A stretch of DNA of 11,833 nt from an uncultured Porphyromonadaceae bacterium (lineage in GTDB: Bacteria; Bacteroidota; Bacteroidia; Bacteroidales; Muribaculaceae). The number at the start of each line of letters is the position of its first letter. Within the stretch, counting starts at the first letter, position 1. Below, piece after piece: positions 1 through 5,918 of the stretch. The notes beneath the pieces are model-generated. The model saw only the letters and a program-made list of their open reading frames with translations, did not search any database and was not told where the DNA came from. The stretch covers positions 1 to 11,833 of the forward strand of contig USKE01000033.1 of assembly GCA_900555165.1 (NCBI GenBank), written 5' to 3'. Made by a program: the position numbers and the translations under genes.

Positions 1-216
1 GGCGCCGTGGCCGTCGTTGCGCACGAAATAGCGGTAGGTGAAGTCGCCGGTATCGTCGGGCAGTTCGGTCTGGAGGCGCCAGGTCTGTTCGCCGTAGAGG
101 TCGAGTTTGAATGCTTTGGCCATGTCGCCACCGCCGAGCGCGGGTATCGAGCCCACGACCCAGAGCGATTCGCCCCAGTTGGTGCGGTAATCGACATTAA
201 GTTGCAAGTTGATCAT
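1..216 (-). CDS. malQ: 4-alpha-glucanotransferase, N-terminal CBM20 starch-binding part (partial)
   Basis: This is the first 72 codons of a gene that runs off the left edge. The product starts MINLQLNVDYRTNWGESLWV and continues with VGSIPALGGGD, then a TWRLQTEL strand and YRYFVRNDG. This pattern (strand, W-G, VVGS-x-P-x-LG, a W-containing strand, a Y-rich strand) is that of a CBM20 starch-binding domain. In Bacteroidales such a domain at the extreme N-terminus is typical of the long MalQ-type 4-alpha-glucanotransferase, a cytoplasmic glycoside hydrolase family 77 enzyme that transfers alpha-1,4-glucan segments during maltodextrin and glycogen metabolism. The ATG at 216-214 is the only sensible start, because the CBM20 strand begins immediately after it. 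No Shine-Dalgarno sequence precedes it, as is usual in this phylum. The catalytic GH77 domain lies outside the window, so another CBM20 enzyme cannot be excluded. Confidence 0.78.
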   Translation of the reverse strand, partial: MINLQLNVDYRTNWGESLWVVGSIPALGGGDMAKAFKLDLYGEQTWRLQTELPDDTGDFTYRYFVRNDGHGA

Positions 217-429
217 GCTATTGAAAAGTTGTAGTTGATGACGTATAGAATCATAAATCTGCCGCTATATGATGCCGCCACTTCAGAAAGTGCGCATTAT
301 CGGCTTTGATGCGCTAAATTACAACTTTTTTACCGCCCGGCCAAGCCCCCGCTTATGTTTTTTAACACTATTGCCGTGCTTGCAGTAGCGTATGGTGGCT
401 TATGATGAGTTGCGCCTATGTGTTTTCGT

Positions 430-444
430 GCAGTCATTGACTGC
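430..444. repeat. Perfect 15-bp palindrome
   Basis: The sequence GCAGTCA-T-TGACTGC has two perfectly complementary 7-nt arms around a single central base. A one-base centre suits a dimeric protein binding site better than an RNA hairpin. It lies 214 bp upstream of the glucanotransferase start on the minus strand. It is further flanked by 7-nt arms ATGATGA (402-408) and TCATCAT (461-467). A regulatory role is inference. Confidence 0.5.
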
Positions 445-486
445 TGAATTGCCGAAATGGTCATCATGCGTTGCATTTTGAGGGTA

Positions 487-610
487 TTGGGGATTCTGGA
501 TCCGCATAAAATGTAGGGACATCGCTTTGCGATGTTTGGCTGACGATAAACAACATATCCAAATATCACAAAGCGATGTCCCTACATTTTGGAGAGTTCT
601 GCATCCCCAA
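487..610. repeat. Long nested inverted repeat, REP/MITE-like
   Basis: The core arms at 508-529 and 569-590 are perfectly complementary over 22 nt; each contains GTAGGGACATCGCTTTG or its complement. Complementarity continues inward to 539 and 559 with two differences (one is G-T compatible), giving 32-nt arms around a 19-nt centre (540-558). After a poorly matched gap it resumes outward as TTGGGGAT (487-494) with ATCCCCAA (603-610). The left arm also contains its own smaller inverted repeat, ACATCG...CGATGT. No coding sequence lies inside. The architecture fits a palindromic repeat of REP or MITE type, or a fold-back structure at the 3' end of the MCE transcript. Copy number elsewhere in the genome is unknown from this window. 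Confidence 0.7.
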
Positions 611-702
611 CTGGCGGAGTCATATCGCATCCTCTGCCAGTTTATGGTATACTCATACCGATACTCTCAGTGCAATATGTACTCATTACCTGGAGGGGGA
701 AA

Positions 703-1593
703 TCAGAGGAGCTTGATGGAGATGTAGCGTTTGGGGTTGCGCTTGACGTCGATGAGCAGGGAGTCGAGCGACGCGGCGGCGGCGTTGAGGTTGTTGTAGA
801 GTTCGCGGTCGTGTGTCAGGGCGCCGAGGGTAGAGTTGGGGTTGTTAAGCTCAGTCGAGAGCTGGCGCAGGTTGGCCGAGAGGGTGGTGAGGTTGTCGGC
901 CAGCGAGTCGACGGGGATGGCGTTGATCTTGCCTGTGAACTGCGAAAGGTCGTCGGTCATCGTGGTGAGGTTTGCCGAGACGGTGTTGATGTTCGATGCC
1001 GTGGCGGGGAGTGTTGCCACTGCGGCATTGAGCTGGCGTATGGTGCGGTCGATGTTGAGGGTGATGTCGTCGAGACGGGTCACCGATGCGGCCAGAGCGG
1101 GGTTGGCTGCCAGGGCGTTGACCGATGTGAGCAGGGTGTCGATCTTGGGGAAGATTGCCGATACCGAGGGCATGAGCTGCTGGCTCACAGTACCCATGAG
1201 GCCGGTGGCTGTCTCTCCCTCAAGCCGGGAGCCGACGGGCTGATACTCGGTGGCGTCAGACATGTGCAGTACCACGGTGGCGGTGCCGAGCAGATCCTGC
1301 TCGATTACGGCTTTCGAGCCGTTGGGAATGCGCAGTTCCTTGTCGAGGCTCATCTCTACCAGCACGTGGCCCGGGTTCTTGTATTCGTAACCGATGCTCG
1401 ATACCTGGCCAACCTTGAGGCCGTTGAGCGTGACGGGTGCCGATTTCTGCAGGCCTGCCACGTCGGTGTACATGGCCGAGTAGTAGTTGGCGGGTTTGAA
1501 GAGGTTTACGCCTTTCAGGTACTCGATGCCGAAGTAGAGCACTGCCAGGGCGAGTATGACGCATGAGCCGATGATTATTTCTTTCTTTGCCAT
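703..1593 (-). CDS. MCE/MlaD-family lipid-transport protein
   Basis: The 296-residue product has a short charged N-terminus (MAKKEII) and one hydrophobic segment at about residues 7-24 that should anchor it in the inner membrane. One MCE domain follows at about 38-114, with the characteristic AGLQKSAPVTLNGLKVGQV and the later DLLGTATVVL. MCE proteins form hexameric rings or tubes that move phospholipids or other lipids between the membranes. Residues 150-285 are predicted helical, rich in Leu, Asn and Thr, with related units VSANLTTM (205-212) and LSANLRQL (238-245). The tail DVKRNPKRY is common in Bacteroidetes MCE proteins. The ATG at 1593 lies 41 bp after the amidase stop, so co-transcription is likely. 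No MlaE- or MlaF-type partner gene is in the window. The family call is firm; the lipid cargo is unknown. Confidence 0.92.
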   Translation of the reverse strand: MAKKEIIIGSCVILALAVLYFGIEYLKGVNLFKPANYYSAMYTDVAGLQKSAPVTLNGLKVGQVSSIGYEYKNPGHVLVEMSLDKELRIPNGSKAVIEQDLLGTATVVLHMSDATEYQPVGSRLEGETATGLMGTVSQQLMPSVSAIFPKIDTLLTSVNALAANPALAASVTRLDDITLNIDRTIRQLNAAVATLPATASNINTVSANLTTMTDDLSQFTGKINAIPVDSLADNLTTLSANLRQLSTELNNPNSTLGALTHDRELYNNLNAAAASLDSLLIDVKRNPKRYISIKLL

Positions 1594-1634
1594 AATGGTA
1601 GATGTGAGTGTCAGTGTTGGGGTAATGATATGTG

Positions 1635-2834
1635 TCAGGGCAGCTGTGCGCCGGTGCGCCGTCCCTGCTGGATTTCCACGATGAAAGCGTCGGGGAAGTC
1701 GCGCCGCACGTCATCGAGGGCTTTCTGGGCCTTTTTCATGTTCTGATACGGGCCGACGGTGTATTTGTACAGATTCCCCTCGCGGTACTGCGCCACCTTT
1801 CTGGCGCCCTTGAGCTCGGGCGAATCTTTTTCGAGCGGCGCCACGGAGGCCACTATCTGTATGCGGTACGACGGCTTTTTTGCCGTTCCCTCGTCGGCGG
1901 GGATGGCCTCGACAAGGTCAGGCACGCGCGCCGGTTTCTCTTCGTGGGTGAGTTCGGGGGCTTTGCGTTTCGGGGGCACGTAAGAGCCCGGGAGACGCTT
2001 GGCGGCAATCTTGCGGCCGGTGACGTCGGGGCCGTAAGTGTTGATGTACGAGCAGACGGCCTTGTATATGGCGGCTGCCAGGCTGTTCTGGCCATCCTGC
2101 GAAGTAAGGAACTCCTCCGAGTCGGGGTTGCAGATGAAGTCAAGCTCGATGAGTACCGCGGGCATCGATGTGGCCCACAGTACCCAGAACCCTGCCTGGC
2201 GCACGCCGCGCGGGGCACGGCCGGCCACATGGATAAGTTCGTTATAGGCGGCGTCGGCAAACTCGATGCTCTGGTCGAGGCGCTTGTTCTGCGACAGTTC
2301 GAAGATTATGTCGCTTTCGGGCGATTCGGGGTCGAAACCGGCGTATCGGGCCGTGTGGTCATCTTCAAGCTCCATCACGGCATTCTCGCGTTTGGCCACG
2401 GCGAGGTTCTCGGCGGTCTTGTGGAGGCCCAGAGTATAGACCTGCACTCCTTCTATCGAGTTCCGGTTCTTGTTCGATTTCGCCACCGAGTTGATGTGCA
2501 CCGAGATGAATAGGTCGCTTTTTGCCGAGTTGGCGATGTCGGCACGCTCTTGCAGGGGCACGAAGAAGTCGCCGTCGCGGGTGTAGACCACCCGTGCGTC
2601 TTTGCCCAGGTTGTGGCGTATCAGCGCGCCCACTTTCTTCACCACGGCCAGTGTGATATCCTTTTCTGACGAATGGCACCCTGTGGCGCCATGGTCGTGG
2701 CCACCGTGGCCGGCGTCGAGCGTGACGGTGAACTTGCGGCCGCTGTCGGCGGCGTGCGCCGTACCCGGGGTCTGAGCGGCCACCAGAGCTATCACGGCGT
2801 ATATGATTATATGTCTGAAATGTCTGAAATTCAT
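1635..2834 (-). CDS. N-acetylmuramoyl-L-alanine amidase with C-terminal SPOR domain
   Basis: This is a periplasmic zinc amidase that cuts the bond between MurNAc and the stem peptide of peptidoglycan (Amidase_3, AmiA/AmiC type). The frame extends upstream to 2930, but the ATG at 2834 gives a 399-residue protein beginning with a clear signal peptide: MNFRHFRH, a hydrophobic core, then AHA at 26-28 as cleavage site. Visible active-site elements are H43 in LDAGHGGHD, E57, H113 in FISVHIN, and E230 in AVLIELDFI, matching the zinc ligands and catalytic glutamate of the family. Residues about 320-388 (YRIQIVAS, then LYKYTVGPYQ and AFIVEI) form a SPOR domain, which binds glycan strands stripped of peptides, usually at the division septum. 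A proline- and lysine-rich linker joins the domains. A role in daughter-cell separation is the likely inference. It heads a probable two-gene unit with the MCE gene. Confidence 0.93.
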   Translation of the reverse strand: MNFRHFRHIIIYAVIALVAAQTPGTAHAADSGRKFTVTLDAGHGGHDHGATGCHSSEKDITLAVVKKVGALIRHNLGKDARVVYTRDGDFFVPLQERADIANSAKSDLFISVHINSVAKSNKNRNSIEGVQVYTLGLHKTAENLAVAKRENAVMELEDDHTARYAGFDPESPESDIIFELSQNKRLDQSIEFADAAYNELIHVAGRAPRGVRQAGFWVLWATSMPAVLIELDFICNPDSEEFLTSQDGQNSLAAAIYKAVCSYINTYGPDVTGRKIAAKRLPGSYVPPKRKAPELTHEEKPARVPDLVEAIPADEGTAKKPSYRIQIVASVAPLEKDSPELKGARKVAQYREGNLYKYTVGPYQNMKKAQKALDDVRRDFPDAFIVEIQQGRRTGAQLP

Positions 2835-2845
2835 AAAACCGGTCA

Positions 2846-2853
2846 CAAATTTA
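2846..2853 (-). promoter_or_regulatory. Candidate -7 element for the amidase gene
   Basis: On the minus strand this reads TAAATTTG, a full match to the Bacteroidales -7 consensus TAnnTTTG. It ends 11 nt before the amidase ATG, so the transcript leader would be only about 5 nt. No TTG/TTTG -33 element sits at the usual spacing; the nearest, at 2866-2869, is only 12 nt away. A different promoter further upstream is therefore quite possible. Confidence 0.3.
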
Positions 2854-2873
2854 AACAATTCGGCGCAAAGGAT

Positions 2874-2906
2874 GCCCCGCGGCATGCCGAAATTTTGCCA
2901 CGGGGC
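2874..2906. repeat. Imperfect 11-nt inverted repeat upstream of the amidase
   Basis: Arms 2874-2884 (GCCCCGCGGCA) and 2896-2906 (TGCCACGGGGC) pair at 10 of 11 positions around an 11-nt loop. It lies 40-72 nt upstream of the amidase start, inside the divergent control region. Because both flanking genes point away, it is not a terminator for either. It could be a protein binding site or, if transcription of the amidase starts further upstream, a leader hairpin. Confidence 0.4.
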
Positions 2907-3010
2907 CAGTTTTTTGTGCTTTTCGGCCACCGGACGGCAGCTGCGTTCCTCGTTTCGATTGGCCTATTTGGCCGAAAAATAGTCATTATGAAGAATCAGT
3001 TAAATTTCTA

Positions 3011-3042
3011 TTTTGAAGTGTTGTTTTTTGTGTTCATCTTTG
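3011..3042 (+). promoter_or_regulatory. Candidate promoter of the TetR-led export operon
   Basis: A TTTTG (3011-3015) is followed after exactly 19 bp by CATCTTTG (3035-3042). This resembles the Bacteroidales sigma pattern TTTG, 19-21 bp, TAnnTTTG, with one mismatch in the -7 element. Transcription would begin near 3047-3049, giving a leader of about 35 nt before the ATG at 3083. The predicted start site falls on the palindrome at 3046-3059, which supports a repressor-controlled promoter. Assigned from pattern only. Confidence 0.45.
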
Positions 3043-3045
3043 CAC

Positions 3046-3059
3046 TAACAAAATTGTTA
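3046..3059. promoter_or_regulatory. Operator-like palindrome, candidate TetR-type binding site
   Basis: TAACAA-AA-TTGTTA has perfect 6-nt arms around a 2-bp centre and lies 24 bp before the start codon of the TetR-type regulator gene. It overlaps the start site expected from the upstream promoter candidate. TetR-family repressors usually bind such palindromes at their own promoters, so autorepression of the whole operon is a reasonable inference. The high AT content makes a chance palindrome possible. Confidence 0.45.
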
Positions 3060-3082
3060 AACACGATTGTTTGTATTGCGAT

Positions 3083-3718
3083 ATGTCCACAACTTACACA
3101 GAATGTGACCTCAATACCACAGAGACCCGCATACTTGCAGCCGCGGCGCGCGAATTCATGCTCAAAGGGTATGCCGGAGCCCGCACTACGGCAATTGCCG
3201 AGGCCGCAGGTGTCACACATGCCATGTTGCATTACTATTTCCGTACCAAGGACCGGCTTTTCGAGACCGTCGTCCGTGGCAAGATAGGTGCCCTGCGCGA
3301 CATAATGCTCGCCTCGTTGGGTGATCCCACCGTTCCTCTCTTCGACAAGATCGAGGACGCCGTGGGCCGTCACCTTGATTTTATCGCCGCCAATCCCGAT
3401 CTGCCGCGGTTCATGATTAGCGAAGTCTTTCCGTATCCAGACCGCATGCCGGTTGTGCTTGACACTATAATGCATCATGCGCCTCTGGTGGCCGATGCCC
3501 TTCAGCGGCAGATTGACGACTATGCCGCCCGCGGCCTCTGCCGCCGCGTTGACGCAGCCATGCTGATGCTCGATATCGTGTCGCTCAACATCTTCCCCTT
3601 CATGGCCCGCGCAATGGTGAACCCGCTGCTCAACGGTCTGATGGAAGACACAGATGCTTTTGTCGCCGCCCGCAAACGTGAGAATATTGACACAATCATG
3701 CGTAAACTCAAGATATAA
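3083..3718 (+). CDS. TetR/AcrR-family transcriptional regulator
   Basis: The product has 211 residues counting from the ATG at 3083. A TTG at 3071 would add four residues but is a less likely start. Residues 14-60 are a textbook TetR DNA-binding domain: TRILAAAAREFMLKGYAGA, then the helix-turn-helix TTAIAEAAGV followed by MLHYYFRTKDRLF. The rest is a variable helical ligand-binding and dimerisation domain, with the motif NPDLPRFMISEVF in its middle. It is the first gene of a seven-gene export operon and ends 8 bp before the TolC gene. By analogy with AcrR, and with CecR in front of ybhGFSR, it probably represses the operon until a pump substrate binds. The effector is unknown. Confidence 0.92.
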   Translation: MSTTYTECDLNTTETRILAAAAREFMLKGYAGARTTAIAEAAGVTHAMLHYYFRTKDRLFETVVRGKIGALRDIMLASLGDPTVPLFDKIEDAVGRHLDFIAANPDLPRFMISEVFPYPDRMPVVLDTIMHHAPLVADALQRQIDDYAARGLCRRVDAAMLMLDIVSLNIFPFMARAMVNPLLNGLMEDTDAFVAARKRENIDTIMRKLKI

Positions 3719-3726
3719 ATACCCCC

Positions 3727-5031
3727 ATGAGATATTTTTTCCTGAAACGGACAGCTGCCGCGGCACTGTTGCTCGCAGCAATGCTGATTCCGGTACGCGG
3801 CAACGCCGCCATCACACTTGAGGAATGTCTCGACAAGGCCCGCGAGAATTATCCGCTTGTGGCGAAATACGGGCTTGTTGAGCATACGGCCAGCATAGAG
3901 CTTTCCGACATCAATAAGAGCTGGCTCCCCCGAGTAGGGGTCTATGCCCAGGTAACGGCGCAGAACAAAGTTCCCGGACTGCCGGAGGCGTTGCAGAACG
4001 TGCTTGCCCAGATGGGGCAGGAGTCGCGCGGCATAGGTCTTGTGCAGTATAAAGCGGGGGTAGATGTCACTCAGATCGTATGGGATGGCGGAGCGTCGCG
4101 CGCACAACGAGCCGTAGAGCGGGCCCGCACCCACGAATCGCAAGCGGCGCTTGACGTCGAGATGTATGCCGTGCGCGAGCGGGTCATGAACCTTTTCTTC
4201 GGCATACTTCTGCTTGACGAACAGATTGCCCGGACGGAGAATACCGTGACGCTGCTGCGCGCCAGCCGCCAGCTTATGGAGTCGATGCTCAAAGGTGGCG
4301 TGGCCATGCAGAGCGATGTTGACATGCTTGAGGCGCAGGAACTGTCGATGTTGCAGCAGGTGACCTCGGCGCGCAATGCGGCAAAAGGGTATCGTGACAT
4401 GCTGTCCCTTTATGTCGGTGAGAATCTTGACGGCGAGGAACTCGTCAGACCGCACGCCGAGATGCCGGCCGATCTGGAGTCACGCAGACCGGAACTTGAG
4501 CTTTTCAGAGTCCGGAATCTTGTCTCAGACGCGCGTGACGCGGCTGTGGCAAGTTCCATCATGCCTAAAATCGGACTCTTCGCGCAGGCATATTACGGTT
4601 ATCCCGGTTTCAATTATTTCGATAGCATGATCAACCGCAATCTCTCGTTCAATATTCTGGCAGGGGTAAAGGTGTCGTGGAGCATCGACACATTCTATAC
4701 CCGCGGTAATTCGCGTCGGCGTCTGGCTCTGGCCGCCGAAAGCACCGATGCAGACCGTGAGGTTTTCCTGTTCAACAACCGGCTGCAGTCGACATCGCAG
4801 GTCGATGCCATAGAGGGACTGCGCGCGGTCATGGCCGACGATAACCGCATTGTTGAACTGAGGACGAGCGTGCGCCGTGCCGCAGAGTCGCAGCTGGCAA
4901 ACGGTGTCATCGACGCCACGGCACTCCTTGCCAAGATTACCGACGAGAATCAGGCCCGGCTCACGGCATCGTACCATGAAATAGAACTGCTCCAGGCAAT
5001 CTTCCAACTGAAAAATACTCTCAACCGATGA
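3727..5031 (+). CDS. TolC-family outer membrane efflux protein
   Basis: The 434-residue product starts with a signal peptide (MRYFFLKR, Ala/Leu-rich core, cleavage near GNAA at 25-28). The mature protein opens with ITLEECLDKARENYPLV, the usual first helix of TolC-family proteins. Two similar halves follow, each with long amphipathic helices and a strand pair, for example KAGVDVTQIVWDGG in the first half and LAGVKVSWSIDT in the second. Such proteins form trimeric channels through the outer membrane with a helical tunnel in the periplasm. Its last codons overlap the adaptor start as ATGA, so translation of the two is probably coupled. Having its own TolC gene in the operon suggests a dedicated exit duct for this pump. 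Confidence 0.92.
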   Translation: MRYFFLKRTAAAALLLAAMLIPVRGNAAITLEECLDKARENYPLVAKYGLVEHTASIELSDINKSWLPRVGVYAQVTAQNKVPGLPEALQNVLAQMGQESRGIGLVQYKAGVDVTQIVWDGGASRAQRAVERARTHESQAALDVEMYAVRERVMNLFFGILLLDEQIARTENTVTLLRASRQLMESMLKGGVAMQSDVDMLEAQELSMLQQVTSARNAAKGYRDMLSLYVGENLDGEELVRPHAEMPADLESRRPELELFRVRNLVSDARDAAVASSIMPKIGLFAQAYYGYPGFNYFDSMINRNLSFNILAGVKVSWSIDTFYTRGNSRRRLALAAESTDADREVFLFNNRLQSTSQVDAIEGLRAVMADDNRIVELRTSVRRAAESQLANGVIDATALLAKITDENQARLTASYHEIELLQAIFQLKNTLNR

Positions 5032-5918
5032 AATACACCAATCTTCTTTTCCCGTTAGCGGCACTTGCCCTTACAGCCTGCGGCAATGCGCCCGATTACG
5101 ACGCCACAGGTATATTCGAGGCCACCACGGTTACGGTCGCCTCTGAAACCACAGGCAAAATTCTTGATTTTGACATTGCCGAGGGCGACAGCGTGTCGGC
5201 CGGTCAGCCGGTTGCGGTCATCGATACGACCATACTGGTGCTTCAGCAGAAACAGATCCGCAGTCAGCAACAGTCGGCCGAATCATCGTCGCCCGACATC
5301 GCCGCACAGGTTGCGTCGTTGCGTGCTCAGATTGCCCATCAGCGGCATGAGTGCGAGCGCCAGGAACGTCTGCTTGCCGACGGTGCCACCACGCGCAAGC
5401 AGTACGACGATGCCCGTGCAATGCTGAATACTCTGCAGGGGCAGCTTGACGCGCAGCTCTCCACACTCGGTAAAAGCCGCAGCTCAATTTCTGACAACGC
5501 TGTGGCGCTGCAGTATCAGAGCCAGCAGATTGCGAGTCAGATTGAGAAGAGTGTGGTCAGGTCGCCGCTGTCAGGCACCGTACTGGTGAAATACGCCGAG
5601 GCGGGGGAGTTCGCCACACCCGGCAAACCGCTCTACAAGGCGGCCGACATGGGTGCCGTCTACCTGCGGGCATATTTCACGGCCTCACAGCTTGCCGACA
5701 TAAGGCTCGGGCAGAAGGTCACCGTAATCGCTGATTTCGGCGGTGACAGACAGTTCGAATATCCCGGCACGATAACATGGATCGCCGAGGAGTGCGAGTT
5801 CACTCCGAAGTCGATACAGACCCGCGACTCGCGGGCCAATCTGGTCTATGCCGCGAAAATCGCGGTGAAAAACGACGGTCGCCTCAAACTGGGGCAGTAT
5901 GGCGAGGTCAGGCTATGA
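5028..5918 (+). CDS. HlyD/YbhG-type periplasmic adaptor lipoprotein
   Basis: The 296-residue product is the membrane-fusion subunit that links the inner membrane ABC transporter to the outer membrane channel. Residues 1-18 form a lipoprotein signal ending LTAC, so Cys18 should be acylated. No charged surface-export signal follows, which suits a periplasm-facing anchor. A split lipoyl domain is visible: IAEGDSVSAGQPVAVID (50-66) and SPLSGTVLVKYAEAGEFATP (179-198). Between them, about 68-172, is a Gln/Ala-rich alpha-helical hairpin. The beta-barrel region carries EFTPKSIQTRDSRANLVY, a motif typical of the HlyD group encoded beside YbhF-like ATPases. It overlaps the TolC gene by 4 bp and the first ATPase gene by 4 bp (ATGA). 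The family is certain; the substrate is not. Confidence 0.92.
   Translation: MKYTNLLFPLAALALTACGNAPDYDATGIFEATTVTVASETTGKILDFDIAEGDSVSAGQPVAVIDTTILVLQQKQIRSQQQSAESSSPDIAAQVASLRAQIAHQRHECERQERLLADGATTRKQYDDARAMLNTLQGQLDAQLSTLGKSRSSISDNAVALQYQSQQIASQIEKSVVRSPLSGTVLVKYAEAGEFATPGKPLYKAADMGAVYLRAYFTASQLADIRLGQKVTVIADFGGDRQFEYPGTITWIAEECEFTPKSIQTRDSRANLVYAAKIAVKNDGRLKLGQYGEVRL

Larger units (their letters stand above)
217..702. other. Noncoding intergenic region between malQ-like and MCE genes
   Basis: This 486-base stretch is visibly more AT-rich than its flanks, and no convincing gene was found in it. Both neighbours are on the minus strand, so it is downstream of the MCE gene and upstream of the glucanotransferase. 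It holds a perfect 15-bp palindrome (430-444), a long nested inverted repeat (487-610), and minor hairpins at 279-292 (CACTT/AAGTG, 4-nt loop), 611-640 (nearly 9-bp stem with one mismatch) and 646-659 (GGTAT/ATACC). No match to the Bacteroidales -7 element TAnnTTTG was found reading toward the glucanotransferase. The short open frames inside it follow the repeat arms and resemble no known protein. Confidence 0.75.

Noticed and set aside
611..640. Hairpin as intrinsic terminator of the MCE gene
   Set aside because: The stem has a mismatch and a 12-nt loop, and on the minus strand it is not followed by a T-run.
330..727. Short open frames of 66-79 codons in the intergenic region
   Set aside because: They overlap each other and the inverted repeat arms on both strands, with no domain, no signal peptide and no promoter context.
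589..1566. Long plus-strand open frame of 325 codons
   Set aside because: It is antisense to the MCE gene, has low-complexity Gly/Val/Glu/Arg-rich composition with no domain, and its 5' part is the inverted repeat region.
1632..2513. Long plus-strand open frame of 293 codons opposite the amidase gene
   Set aside because: The minus-strand frame encodes a complete amidase with all catalytic residues; this one is a GC-driven antisense shadow.
2835..2930. Upstream extension of the amidase frame to an ATG at 2930
   Set aside because: It would put 32 residues before a clean signal peptide that starts at the ATG at 2834, burying the export signal.
3520..4455. Minus-strand open frame of 311 codons across the TetR-TolC junction
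   Set aside because: It spans two well-supported genes on the other strand and shows no recognisable domain.
5777..5914. Upstream extension of the first ATPase frame
   Set aside because: It overlaps the adaptor gene and encodes Arg/Gly-rich sequence without ABC homology; the ATGA overlap at 5915 is the natural start.
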